Below are positions 21,963 through 34,240 of a stretch of DNA of 64,000 nt, one piece after another (position 1 is the first letter of the stretch; each line of letters begins with the position of its first letter). The stretch is from contig CP136895.1 of assembly GCA_034359265.1 (NCBI GenBank), forward strand, positions 46,952,001 to 47,016,000, written 5' to 3'. The notes beneath the pieces are model-generated. The model was not told the origin of the DNA. It saw only the letters and a program-made list of their open reading frames with translations, and ran no database searches. Source of the DNA: Canna indica. Lineage: Eukaryota; Streptophyta; Magnoliopsida; Zingiberales; Cannaceae. The position numbers and the translations under genes were made by a program.

Positions 21963-24348
21963 GTGTGAGAGAATGTTTGAAAAGATTGACCATCTCTGAT
22001 GGATCCACTCCTATCCAATCCACTGCGGATCCTATCCTATTGATCTACTCTTATCGATCCACTTCTATCAACTCCTATGTGCGTAAACTGTGTTGCCAGT
22101 TTTAGAGGAGTTGAGACTGCTGAGTGCAAAAAGGCAACAACATACTTATCATATCTTTATGTTGAGAATATTGGTTTCGGGCGGATAACTCGCTACAACA
22201 CAAGGCTGTGTGGAGGACGGAACTCTGTGGCTGGGATGTCATAGAGAGGCAAGTTGATATTTTACTTGTAATAACAAATAAGTTTTTGTTATTTCCAATT
22301 CACTGTAGTACTGGTAGTCAGATTTTGGGTGTAAAATTCAGATGACTTATATTATACTTATAGAGAGTGGATTGGGCATCTGTCCGGTGAGAGCCCCGCA
22401 AATTAGGTGACTGGTGTCACATCCCAACTCAGGATCACGTGACCGGCCATGGTATACATGCCTATATCCCGTAGCCTAAATCATGCACATGCCAACTGAA
22501 AAATAAAACATAGCAGAAAAGAAATAACGAGTTTTATTTCAAATGCAAAACCAAACCAGAAATCATTATAAGTTTAGAAAAATAATAAAGTGCGGAAATA
22601 ATAAATGAAGTCCAATAGACCACTAATAATGAAATCCGAAATAAATGACATAAACGTCCCCAAGGGACTACAACTCCGAAATGCCAAAACACAGTGCATA
22701 ACAACTACTACAGACTCGACTACGACCCCTAACTAGGACTAGGGTTGGCAACAGATCAGATATGGTGCGGATAGTGCATTATTCGTATCCGCACTGCACC
22801 TCATATCCGCACCGTATCCGCTACGGATATGAATATGAATATCCATATCTGCACTGCTTCAAATACGGATATCTGCACCGCATCCGTATCTGCACTCGTA
22901 TTTAAAAAATATATTAAAATAATATATTTAATTTAAAAATCAATAAATATCTAATTTATTGATCCAAAATAAGTATATAATATACTTTAAACTACTCAAC
23001 CACAATTTATAATTTAACCACCATCAACCATAATATATACTTTAAATCAATTTGAAACGAGCTACATTAAGATACATAAATCATCTAAATAGCAATATGA
23101 AACTAGCTACAACAAATTATAATCTGAATAATTACTAGCATCTAAATAGCTACAACATACACCTTCGTCAATTTATAATTTGAACAAACCATAATACTTC
23201 AAGTTATTTGAGAAATATGAAATTAGCTATAACATAAATCAATTTGAAACAAGCTACGTTAAATCAGTCATAATTTGAAACAAGTTACATTAAATCAACA
23301 ACCATAATTTGAGCCGCCATAAATCCCATAATATATCTAGATACAACATAAATCAGTATTCTATGAAGATCATCCAATAATAATTCAATAAAGTACTTCA
23401 AAATTAAATCAGTCTTATGTGAAGATCATCCAATATATAACACATTAAAATGTTCTTTCAAAGTTCTCACACCATGTTTTTTTTTTCATTGTTCTTCAAT
23501 CCTACAAATTAAAAACAAAATCCAAATATATAACACATATTAAAATGATACAATTCAACAAAAAATATGCATGCAATTATCATAATGTAAGATTCATTCA
23601 TCCCTACACTACACTGTCGTCCTCCTTTATTCCTTCAAATACTTTGGCAATATTTCAAATAGAACCTATATAAAAATATATATATATATAAATAAACTAA
23701 TTATAAAATGAATTAAAAGAATAAATAAGCTAACTATATATCAAGAGCAAATATTTGGTGTCTCTGGTGAGGCTTTGTAGACTGGTGACATTATTTCTTG
23801 AGGGCCCTAGACTACTAAACTTACTCAATGACGGGAGAACGCTTTGTACCATCACAAGGTCCTATTCTAAGAAGGGCGGCGACTCTGTGCTACTGAATTT
23901 GCTGATAGCAATCCAATCAAAATACTCCAGCCAAATTGGAAAAGAGTCTCTGCATGGCAAATCTAGGAAGAGCTGGTAAAGAGAGGTTACTAATAAGTTC
24001 TACCACAGTAAATAGACATCAAATTTGTAAATAACGTCACAATGTTTATGATTAGGTTTGTTGCTCATGAACACATTTAGCATTTCCATTTAATATCAAA
24101 GTGGAACAAAGAGCTAATGATGAGTATTTAGTATAGTCCGTCAAGTGTCAATATTTTATTTAGTCCATGTCAAGCAGTTGCCATATGTATTGGCATGATC
24201 GACTGGTTTTGATAACAGCTTGGAATCATAAAAGCATAAATGAACTCATCATAAAATAAATTAAAATAACTAATCATAAAAGTTTCTTGCAATCAAATAA
24301 TTAAAAGCATTAAATGAATTAAAAGAACAAATAAACTAACTATATATA

Positions 24349-27300
24349 CCTTCTTCTTTAAACATACTTGATAACCAATTTTGAGTACAAGTTAATACTT
24401 TCACGATTTCTGGATTAAGACTACTATGTTGTGGGCTCACCAATCGTCCACCGGTACTAAATGTAGACTCAGAAGCAACTGTAGATACAAGAATACTTAA
24501 TATGTCCCGAGCAATTGCTTGTAAAATAGGAAATTTTGCAAAATTTCCACCAAGTTAAAATGTCACTGCTACTAGTTATTGGCAACACATCTTCCTCCAA
24601 ATATATATCAAAATCATTCCTAGTGTGTTTTCTCTTTTTACTAAGAAACTCATCATAACCAACACCAAATCGAAGGTCAGCCTTACTAGAACCAACTACT
24701 TGAGAAAAAGATCTTAAAGGTGTTGGGTGAAATGGCCATACTAGAGGGGGGTGAATAGTGTGTTAACTAAATAATTAGTCTAAATTTAGTTTTAATTATT
24801 TTCTTAAACTACTTAGGAAATTTATAATTCGACGACTAAATGCGGAATTGAGTAATGAAGATAAACAATGAAAGCACAAAGAGAACAATGCTAACACAAT
24901 TATTTATAGTGGTTCGGTCCCAATGCCTACTCTACTACCTAAGCACCCCGCTTAGGATTTCCAAACTAGTTTAACTAGATTAATTTTGTTTCTCTTATAA
25001 TGAGGACTTTGACCCGAAGAGTCTCGCTCTCAACCTAAGGCACTTCCACACCTGGAAATCTTTGTCTTCTTACCGAGAGCACTCTTCCACCTCAACCTAA
25101 GGGGCAACTCAACTAATCCTAGTAAACTACGTTAACACAAGTGGTTTTACACCTTCTACACCAAAGATACCACTCAATCACAAGACCTAACACTAGATCT
25201 TCTACAAACTCAAATACAAAGAAGTAAAGAAGAAAATATACAAGTAATGGAGCAAAAATACAACAATACAAATACTTAGCTCCAACTTTAAAACATAAAT
25301 GTTATATAAGGATTACCTCCCATTTGGATTCAATAAAAATATCTAAAAAATCAAAATCCTTAAGAATAAAAATCTAGTTTTTGAGGTTTAGTACAAATTT
25401 TTGGAAAACGAAAATTTTCTAATCTTTCAAGTCAAGAATGGGTAGGCTAAAGGCTTCCAAAAAATTCTTTAAAATACATCGTTATCTAATTTTAACCCAA
25501 TGAATAATTACTATCATTTTTTATGTCAAGAAAGTATCTAAGTCATATAGCCCTCCAAGGAGCTCCCTAAGCTTAGTGAACTTCAGGGCGGTTTTCGTGT
25601 TCTCATATTTTGAGATTCAGGGATGGTTTTTGGGTTCTTATGCATCATAAAAATGATTTACAATATAAACTAGACACCCTAAACCTAAACTTTAACTTCC
25701 CGAAGAATCCCGAGCGCCGACGAGCGTCATTGCTGATTTCTTCGATTTCTCTAATTTTTCGATCGGGGACGTCGTGCGCTAACCGACTTGGAACCTGAAA
25801 GATTTCTCAATGAAACATTAGTTTCATGTTTGTTATCATCAAAACCGAGATTAAGACCAAGGTAGAAAATCTTAGGCCAATAAAAGGTCTCTCATTTTCA
25901 GTTGTCATTCATGCACTATATTCATCAACCAAGTTTCTTGTAATCATCGTATAACATGTCATAATAGTATTCAATGAGGTCCATCTTATATCTTGGATCC
26001 AATAATGCTGCAACTCCCATCACACCATGAATCATCTTCCAATATTTCTCAAATTTGTCCATCATCTTTGTAGCCATCAAAGAAAACGTTTGATTATCAC
26101 CATTGATCCATTCCTTAAGTGCCATCTTGATCTCACAAACCTTTGGAAAATAAATATTGGTTGTAGAATATTCTCTTCCAAAAAATAACTTTGTGACATC
26201 ATGAAAAATCTTCAGTTTATCACAAACTTCTTTTGCCATTTTCCACTCGTAATCAGATGGAAAATTCTTATACTTCGGTTCACGAGTCTTCAAACGAGTG
26301 AAAACATCTTTATATGGCAATGCGGACACAAGCATCAAGTATGTAGAATTTCATATTGTTTTTACATCTTGACTTAATTTTCTTGTAACACAAATCTTTA
26401 ATTATCGTGCTGCCTCCTCAAACCTCTCTTGCCTTTTTGGTGTAGCTATCCAATAAATTACACTCTCTCGTATGTTACTGATAGTAGAGCCAATAATGTC
26501 CAAACCATCTTTTACAATCAAGTTCAATATATGTGCTCTACATCGCATATGAAAAAACTCTCCTTCCAATATCATTGTTGTAGGAGAAAGCCTATCTTTT
26601 AAAAGCTGAATCACACTATCATTCACGGAACAATTATCAACTGTAAGTGTAGACAACTTCCTATCAATATTCCATTTCAGAAAATAATCCATTAAAGCAT
26701 CTGTAATCACCTCTTTAGTGTGAGGGGCGGGAACATAACAAAACCTAAAACATAAATAAACACTATATAAATATAAATATGACATCTTTTCATAATATAA
26801 TTTCTTTTACAATAAATAAAATATACTTGATTATGCGATTTTGCAATTGCCACTCATCATCAATGTAATGTGTTGTAACAGCCATGTACCCTTTCATTTG
26901 ATGACCAGATGTCCACATATTTGTTGTAATTGCAACTCTCCCCATATTGCTTTTCAAAGCCTCAATTATTTTGCTCTTGTACTGATTATAAATCTTCATG
27001 ATGTCAGCTCTCAAAGTGTTTCGAGTGGGTATGTGAAATGAAGGTTGGAGGCTATGTGAATATCTTCTAAAATAATTGTGATCAACTATAGACATTGGAT
27101 ACTCATGAATAATTATCATATTGGCAAGTTCTCTTCTACTCACAGTTTGATCAAAAATATAATTTTGAATCTTTGACTTTCCTTCTACCGTATTCTCATT
27201 CCTAGTGAGCACCATTTTCCGAAGATCTTGTGTCGATCTCTTAGCACATCTTTTATAATGCTCGTGTAAATTTGATGTGCCACTTTTTCCTCCACCACCT

Positions 27301-27549
27301 AATTTTTTATTGCAATAAGTACAAATTGCTTTCCAAACTCCATCTATTTTTTTCTCTTTTGAAATGAGCCCACATATGAGAAGTAAATTTCTTCTTGGTA
27401 GAAGAGTCTGAATCATCGACAGATTGGACATTAGGAGATGACTCGTCCATAGATTGGACCGTAGGAAGAGATTCATTTGAATCGACTGTACCCACATGAG
27501 GGGTTTCTTGTTCATTTGGACTCTCAATATTATTAATAGTATCATCCAT
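24349..27549 (-). pseudogene. hAT transposase with BED zinc finger and hATC dimerisation domain (RICESLEEPER-like)
   Basis: This would bind the element ends and catalyse excision and integration. An acidic N-terminus (MDDTINNIES, 27549) leads to a BED finger: W, F then CTYCNKK, GTSNLHEH and a final C. The DDE-type core follows with 'RVAITTNMWTSGHQMKGYM', TVDNCSVND and RCRAHILNLIV. A GT-AG intron of 82 bp is visible at 26745-26826. The C-terminal hATC block 'VASESTFSTGGRLVSP' (about 24430-24480) lies left of the nested Copia LTR (24721-25882), which splits the gene. Other breaks: a frameshift near 27355, stops where the frame passes from AAR into LKICVTRK (near 26400), and a frameshift near 24550. 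It ends at a stop near 24349. The gene is dead but all domains remain. Confidence 0.9.
24721..25882 (-). mobile_element. Reverse Copia solo LTR inside the hAT transposase gene
   Basis: It starts TGTTGGGTGAAATGGCC and ends CTTAGGCCAATA, with target duplications AAAGG at 24716-24720 and 25883-25887. At 1162 bp it is a shorter member of the Copia LTR family and lacks a clear GGTCGACC cluster. It lies in coding sequence between the catalytic core and hATC. Confidence 0.93.
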
Positions 27550-28384
27550 ATCTTCTACATAAAAGAATAAACATGATATCTATTTAATCACCTCTAAATA
27601 AGGAAAGAATTAATCACATGTAATAAAGCAAAGAACTTATGCTGCAAAATCATTTAATAAAGCAAGCGAAGAAGCTACTAGCATTGATTTTGAACAAACA
27701 GATACCTAAAGAAGCTAGTAAAATTTCGATTGGAGTTCAATCGAAATGTAATCAAAGCTAAGCTCAACTTCAGCTTATTCCAATTTCCTCAAGCTTAAGT
27801 TGAGCTCGAATTTGAATCTAATAAAATCATTCAGATATTACTTGAATTGATTTAAGATTAAATCAATACTAATTTCAGTCATATATAGATTAAACAAGCA
27901 TATATATATATATATATAAGAATGTTCAGATCTGGCTCAGCAGATTGTCAACCTAGCATAATTATTTTATTTTCCTCATTCTCTCTTGAAAGGAACTTTT
28001 GGTAGCCGATCAGAATACACACTCCACTATTATCAGTAAATTATAAAGGAGATTGAGATCAGAATACAATGCCAATCCAGATCTTGAGCAAGTTGCCGAC
28101 CTTACACAATGCCAACTGACGTCTTGAGCAAGATTAGAATACATGAACATGCTGGTTGTATATGTATTGGTTGTATATGTAATGGATGAAATCAATTAGT
28201 AATAACAAACAGGATTAGTAATAACCAATTAGCAAGAATACATGTTACATTGAACTCCTGGAATTGGTTGACGAACAGGATGAAATCAAACAGGATGAAA
28301 TCAATTAGGAAGAGGCTCACCATCGGGATTGGTTGACGAACGCTATGTAGGCGTGTTATGGGCATGCAGCTGCCGGGCTGCATG

Positions 28385-28750
28385 CAGACTGCACAAAAGA
28401 GAGACGCCGAGATTAGGATTTAGGCGTGCAGAGAAGAGAGACGCCAACGGACTATTTAGAGATTAGAGAATAGAGCTCACCGTGGTTACCACCGGGATTG
28501 GCTGACGAGCGTGTGCTCCGGCGACCGGCTGCGTGCAAAGAAGAGAGGTGTCGTCGCGCCGAGTGACGCACTGTGTGCAGAGAAGAGAGATTAGGAGAAG
28601 AGAGACGCCGTCGGACTATGTAGAGAATAGAGAAGAGAGGCTCGCCGCTCACAACCGGCCACCGGGAGTGGCTGACGAACTCGTGCTGCGGCTGCCCGCT
28701 ACGTGCAGAGAAGGGAGACGCCGAGTCGCCGAGTGATGCGGCTGCCAACT
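28385..28750. repeat. GC-rich imperfect repeats upstream of the hAT transposase
   Basis: Three or four diverged copies of an about 100-bp unit share AGAGAAGAGAGACGCCG, CACCGGGATTGGCTGACGA-type text and GCTGCGTGCA. The GC content stands out from the AT-rich element. Position upstream of the minus-strand transposase start makes it a candidate promoter or untranslated leader. Open frames here follow the repeat and show no domain. Confidence 0.6.
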
Positions 28751-29478
28751 TGTACTCGTGAGGAATAGGGTGATACGAATAGAATTAGGGCAAGAATGAT
28801 ATTAGAAATTTTAATTTAGAATATTAGATATTTAGAATATTAGATATTTAGAATATTAGATATTTAGAATTTTAGATGTAATATATATTTGATATAAAAT
28901 TACAATATCGCCCTTAGCCCCTTACATATGTATATTATATATATGGGTAAAATAGTAATTAAAATGGGGCGGATAGGCGGTGTGGATACGGTGCGAATAT
29001 ACAGACAAATTCGTATCCGCACCGTATTCGCGCGGATATAAAATTTCCAAATCCGTATCTGTATCCATATCCACTTTTTACTTGTGGATACGGATCAGAT
29101 ACAGTACAGATGCGGTTTTTAGTTGGTGGATACGGATAAAATTGCCACCCCTAACTAAGACTGCTATGAGATCAATGTAGCTCCTCTGCCCTCCAACCGT
29201 GCCAAATGCTCCAGCCCACCTCACCGGTCAGGCCCTGCAAAATAAAACAACAACAATTGGTGAGTTCAAATAACTCGGTGAGTGGTTCTACCAACCCCCA
29301 CGAAAAACCAAACACAGATATGATGCAATAAGCAAAACTCCTGACTCAAGCAGGAAAGGTCACAAGGGAGTGACCAGCTACTAGGCCATCTGGCCATCAC
29401 CTGCTCGAAGGCATCCAACACCCAAACGGTGAAGATCAACAGGCCTAAGCCTACCATGCCCTAAGGCAACAAAATATA

Positions 29479-29704
29479 CTAGGATAATCGGGAAGGCCCT
29501 TCGAACTTATCCTAATATAAAGAAACTCGGGAGCAATCGGGAATGCCCTCCGAACTTGCTCCACGAGACGCGAAGGAACAATCGGGAATCACCCATCCGA
29601 ACTTGCCCCTTTAAGATATCACAGGAATAATCGGGTAGGCCCTCCGAACTTATCCCACGAGGCCAAACCGGAATAATCAAGATTTGTCCATCCGAACTTG
29701 TTCC
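29479..29704 (-). repeat. Hairpin array of the reverse Gypsy LTR
   Basis: Reverse-strand copy of the arrays at 6354 and 7356. Stems include CTAGGATAA/TTATCCTA and GAGCAA/TTGCTC (perfect), and GGAATAA/TTGTTCC (one G-U pair), around a TCGGGWAGGCCCTCCGAAC core. Confidence 0.78.
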
Positions 29705-31509
29705 GCAGGTTGGGAATTAGCCATCCAACCTCCCGGGCCTGGCCCGCAATCCGGCTCCTCAATGAGCCTCTCCGCCATTCATAAAGATATGACACAACAT
29801 GACCTAAGTCAAGTATCTCCTACGGTGTCTTAGGGGTATCAACCTTATTGGGAAGTGTCTCAACACTTTAATACCTGACCCCAACTCCTAGACCCGTAAT
29901 ATCATAAGCCTGCGATATTTTATTTCATGCATAACTTTAATTGTTGCTTTATAACAGATTATGTTGACCCCTTGCTCAATTTTAATTATGCAATTGAAAT
30001 TTAGATCACCAAAATTAGGGTTTTGTTATAGCTTACTGTTGTGCCCGATACAGATGTATCTAACCCGAATCTGGTTTCCAGAGTATATCCTATGTTTTCA
30101 AATTATATTTTTTGGTCAAAATGATAGGTTACACGACTATGTTCCACAAACTATATATGCACATCACAAACAGGATTTCAAAATCAGCACTAAACCAATA
30201 ATTCAGCATACAGTTTTTAGCCTAATTGAGTTTTCAGCATCTCAGGGTAAATAAATCCAAAATTATAGAAATAAATTCCTTAATTATCAACATAACATAA
30301 TTGTATCATTAGGCAAAACTTCTCAAGAATCAAGTCATGATTGTTTAACCAAGAGTAGCATGAACCAAGAATTCTCCAAACAAGAATCAATTTACATCTT
30401 CAAGAATCTCCTATCAAGAACACTCAATGCTTCAAAATCAAATCTTATTTTTACAAAACATGCTCCATATCAAAAAATCACAAATTTAAATCTAAAGCAT
30501 GCACAATAATTCAAGAACCTAAATAGGCAAGCAATCTCAAGATATAAGCTTCAAGATAAACAAGATCTCTCACTTGGCATTTCATCGAACACCTTGAGAG
30601 CACCCTTTCTTCACCCTTGGCCGAGCACCCCTAGGGTAAACCTAGGGCTGTCGAGCCACAAAGGGAGAATCTCGGGCCCTCCTCACATAAAACGGCTCAA
30701 TAACACGGCGATCAAACCCACGATTCCACGAAAATCACAAGAAACAAGAAGATGCCCAAATTGGCACAAGATTACGAGAGAACCCGGAAGAGGAAAGGTA
30801 AAACCACTCACCTAAATAGGAAGGATGATTAGAGGAGAAATCTCGAATGACGGTCCTCGAATCCGATTTCAAGAGGTGGCGGCTCGACTCAAGAAGGGGG
30901 GAGAGGGGGCGGTGGCTCCTCCTCAAGCCGCCGTCTTGAAGAGAGGGGGAAGAGAGGGAAGGAGAGCTTGGCTTAGGCAGTTGGCTCACTGCTCGGCTCC
31001 AAGGGAAAGAAAGAATGAGAGGAAGGAAAGGAAGGCTCGGCTCGGCTTCAGGCGGCTGGGCTTGGCAGCACCAAGAGAGGAAGAGGAGGGGCGGCTGGTG
31101 GCTTCGGCTGTGGCTTGGCTCCTCCCTTCAAATATCTTGTGTGGCTCCAATTGGGGAGCTGCACACCAAGGGGGGGTTTTATACCCTCCTCCTTAACCTA
31201 AATCCACTAATCCTCTTAGCAACCCCGCATCCATCTCGAGCCAAATCCAAACCTGCTAACTCGCCTAAGTTTAATTAATCCAATTTAACCCAAAAATAAA
31301 TATAAGCAACAAGCATATGCACATCCACATGCAACATAATTAAATCAATTAGCCACATAATTATAAATTATAGTTCAACTCACCCAAGCTCACAAGCTCA
31401 CATCGGACCATGAGTCGACTCGGTTCGACCTCATACTAGCCCGCTAGGCTGACAAGCACAAACAACAAGAAAAGATAAATAAAAAAAGAAAAATATCTAG
31501 GATATTACA

Positions 31510-31671
31510 ACTAGTTTTGTCACTGAACTGCAAAACAAACCTTTGTGTTTGCGTGTGAGTTTTGCTTTGGTACTTACCTTGCTTCTAGTAGCAGTTGCAA
31601 TTCCCTGTGCAATTGTCCTTAACAGAAGTTCCCTAAAAGACTTATACTTTACTTTCAATGCTCAAATCAAA
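31510..31671. other. Continuation of the unclassified LTR-like region
   Basis: It resumes after the Gypsy LTR target copy and contains GCAGTTGCAATTCCCTG, related to the palindrome motif at 21343-21934. At about 31672 it switches to reverse Copia LTR sequence without a recognisable terminus on either side. Confidence 0.45.
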
Positions 31672-33390
31672 GACTAAATGTGGAAGCAATAAAAAGACTA
31701 AGTTTACACCGGTGGATTTAAGCCTCAAACACCAAGACTACCACCCAACTCAAACCTAGCAATCTAGGTTTTCACACACTTGTAATAAAATGAAAATAAA
31801 CACAAAATACAACAATAAATGGAGCAAATAAAAAAACTATACAACACTTAGCTCCAAACAGCGAATCCTAGCTCATTTTGATGCCTTGATGATGAATCGA
31901 TTAAAGCTAAAAGGCATGATCAAGATTGTAAGGCTCAAAGCTAGGGTTTAGAAAGAATATCTCAATCAAGTCTTAGTTTAGGATTATATGATGACTTAAT
32001 AGGTTCCAGTAGATCATAGGAAGGCTTTCTTATAGGCAGACCATCACCTAGGGTTCGGGCACAACGAATAGAAATGGCTAATTTTTTCTCCGTTACGACA
32101 CTGGTCGAACCATTCGATCGGACCTTCGGCCGAAATTGCACTAACTATAGTTTTCAGCAAGGTCCATTCTCTTATAAGTCTTATTTAACATTTCTTAACT
32201 TTAAGATATTAACTTTAAAACATAAATGTTAAGTAAGGATTACCCCATTTGGATTCAATAAGAATATCTAGAAAATCAAAATCCTTAAGAATCAAAATCT
32301 AACTTTTGGGGTCTAGTATAAATTTGTGAAAACTAGAAATTTTATAATCTCTCAGGTCAAATATAGATAGGTTAAAGGTTTTTCAGAAATTCCTTTAAAA
32401 TAGGTATTTAACTTGTTTCTACCTAAGGAACAATTATCGAGACTTTGGTGCCAAGAAAAAGTCTAAGTCATGTAGCCCTCCAAGGAGCTCCCTAAGCTTA
32501 GAGAATTTTTGGGCTATTTTCTGATTTTCCTGATTTTCATGTTTTGTGGTTTCGATTTTTTAGTCCTTATGCATCAAATGGAGGATATACATATAATTTA
32601 GACACTCTAGACCTAGACTCAAACTTTCCAATGAATCCTGAGTGTCAACAAGCATCCTTACTAATTTCTCTTATTTTTGCGATCGGGGACGTCGTGCGGT
32701 AATCGACTTGAAACCTAAAATCATTTCTTCATGAAAATATTAGTTCCATATTTGTTACCATCAAAACCGAGATTCAGATAGGGCTCGCAATTTCAGACAC
32801 GACACGATAACCTGACACGACACGACACAGAGTTACGTGGGTTCAGGTTCGGCTAAACGTGTGTTTTGATTAAACGGGATCAACCCGGATTAACATGATT
32901 AAATAATCGTGTTAATCCGGGGTGAACCCGTGTAACCCGTATAAACACGATTAAACTTATTTAACTAAACGTGTTTAATCGTGTTACTGGACCTATTTAA
33001 TCCATTTACCCGTTTATAAGGATATATATAATAAAAAGAAAAAAGTTACGGATGTTGGGTATGTTTTGTTATTAATAGTCTTTCTACTGTGTTTAATTTT
33101 TAATTTTAGTAGCTTTCATTGTGTCCACTACTGAAATTGTGTTTATCGTGTTGTATCGTGTAGGTGTACACATGTACATGTTTAGACACATTTACTTAAA
33201 TGGGTTAAGTGTGTCGTGTCGTGTCAACCCAGGAATAAAAGGGTCAGGTTCGGGTTTGCATATTCGAACACGTTTAATAAATGAGTCGGGTTTGGATTTA
33301 GCCCTTTATAACACGAGACACGTTTAGACACGACATGACACGGATTGCCACCCCTAAATTCAGACCAAGATTGAAAACCTTAGGCCAACA
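31672..33390 (-). mobile_element. Reverse Copia LTR fragment, interrupted by a hAT MITE
   Basis: The sequence joins the family mid-LTR ('gactaaatgtggaagcaat'; compare 692 onward) and runs to the proper terminus CCTTAGGCCAACA at 33390. The other end, with its C-run and TGTTGGTG start, is missing. CCATC (33391-33395) is the expected right target copy, but no left match remains. The MITE at 32779-33356 lies within. The LTR sits in the gag gene of the Tat-like element. Confidence 0.85.
32779..33356. mobile_element. hAT MITE rich in GTGTCGTG motifs
   Basis: The left end TAGGGCTCGCAATTTCAGAC and the reverse complement of the right end TAGGGGTGGCAATCCGTG are hAT-type inverted ends. Eight-base duplications GATTCAGA (32771-32778) and AATTCAGA (33357-33364) differ by one base. 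Both subterminal zones carry CACGACACGACAC runs and repeated AACCCG/CGTGTT text. No coding capacity. Confidence 0.9.
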
Positions 33391-33395
33391 CCATC

Positions 33396-34197
33396 TGGGG
33401 CAAAGTGTCCGGGCTTTAGACCGTATTTGATAGAGTAAAGCTCGACTCATGCGTTGAGATTCGAGATTTCAGCAGTCGTAGCCTGAAACCTGTGTATGTA
33501 TTTCCTTAGGGGTTCATGCTGCCCTTATCTGACGTAGTGGAGGGCGTCTTCTATTTTGTAGTATACCCGAGATGAGGAAAATCGATTGAGGAAGGCACGG
33601 GAGAGTTCCACGAAAGGGTGTATAGATCTTTGTGGGAGGGAAGTAAACCATAGTAGAGCAGTTTTCTCCAAGAAAGTTAGGAAATCTCTACAAAGAGCAG
33701 GGCCAGTTGCTCCGTTGTAGAGCATCATGGTCCTGAACGTTGTTAGGTGTATGGTAGGGTCGCCCATACTGTCGTAGGGCATTAAAGTAGTCGGCAACTT
33801 GCACTTTGATGGAAGGCTCGTTGTCATGATATGCCCGGCGAAGGGTCTTGAGTCGATGGGGGCAGTCAATAGGGTGTGCTGGTGATCTCGTCTCGGAGGA
33901 TGGAAACTGGTCTCCTCCTTTTTGAGCAGTTGCTTTCTTCATGTTTCGAGCGACGACTCTCGTGATCGATCGGGGGTTGTTCCGGGGATCGCGTCAGCAT
34001 CTCAACCTGGACTGCTAATCGTTGGTTCTCCGCCTCCAGGTTGTTTATTCGATGCTGGGATGCTTCTAGGGCAGTTCGGTTGGTGTCGGAGCGTCGCTCC
34101 TCACTGTTTTAGTGTCACTAGATTGTAGATGATCATCGTCGCTAGGGTGTTACCGTTGGCGTGAAGCAGCGATCACCTGGCTCTGGGTTCCAACCAT
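33396..34197 (-). pseudogene. Tat-like Gypsy gag, N-terminal part
   Basis: The best-preserved frame (33525-33869) reads LPSKCKLPTTLMPYDSMGDP, then CRDFL, ALLWFTSLP and SIHPFVELSRAFLNRFS, the pattern of the Retrotrans_gag capsid domain of Tat/Athila-type Gypsy elements. A probable start is the minus-strand ATG at 34195-34197 (MVGTQSQV), 43 bases inside the LTR end. Stops occur near 34150 and 34040 and a frameshift near 33870 joins the KKATAQKGGD frame to the capsid frame. At 33391 the gene is cut by the reverse Copia LTR; the rest of gag and all of pol are absent. Confidence 0.8.
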
Positions 34198-34240
34198 TGT
34201 GGGGGAGGTAAGCTTTAATTAGCCCCACGGTGGCACCAAA

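Larger units (their letters stand above)
21056..22414 (+). other. Unclassified LTR-like region with promoter
   Basis: No coding frame of note. The sequence has seven copies of CAGTYNCAACTR between 21343 and 21934, a TATA box at 21955-21962 and direct repeats such as GACGGAACTCT (near 21944 and 22218). It is split by the reverse Gypsy solo LTR and resumes at 31510. Promoter-like left part and noncoding right part suggest the LTR of an unidentified retrotransposon, but I see neither TG nor CA terminus nor coding sequence, so this is an inference. Confidence 0.45.
22740..29153 (-). mobile_element. hAT transposon (Ac-like, 6.4 kb including a nested LTR)
   Basis: The left end TAGGGTTGGCAAC and right end TTGCCACCCCTA are inverted hAT-type termini. 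Eight-base target duplications ACTAGGAC (22732-22739) and ACTAAGAC (29154-29161) flank it with one change. Both subterminal zones (22765-22905 and 28970-29145) are filled with CGGATACGGTGCGG-type motifs in both orientations. One minus-strand transposase gene occupies 24349-27549. The rest is AT-rich with a TA-dinucleotide tract near 27900. The Copia LTR at 24721-25882 inserted later. Confidence 0.93.
22415..31509 (-). mobile_element. Reverse Gypsy (Tekay-like) solo LTR carrying a hAT element
   Basis: It starts TGTCACATCCCAACTCAGG and ends CTAGGATATTACA, the reverse complement of the family's LTR termini. Flanks ACTGG (22410-22414) and ACTAG (31510-31514) fit a five-base duplication with one change. 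Own sequence is 22415-22739 plus 29162-31509, about 2.67 kb; the remainder is the hAT element. The reverse hairpin array is at 29479-29704 and the pyrimidine/purine-rich zone at about 30870-31140. Confidence 0.9.

Noticed and set aside
23755..23979. 74-codon frame in the hAT element
   Set aside because: No similarity recognised; it lies in the noncoding 3' part of the element, downstream of the transposase stop.
28452..28748. GC-rich 98-codon frame as a gene
   Set aside because: Derived from ~100-bp repeats and open on both strands; no start context or domain.
30594..31278. Frames of 73-123 codons, including one resembling a basic protein
   Set aside because: Reverse copy of the pyrimidine-rich Gypsy LTR zone.
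33121..33327. 68-codon frame
   Set aside because: Lies in the hAT MITE and consists of its repeated motifs.
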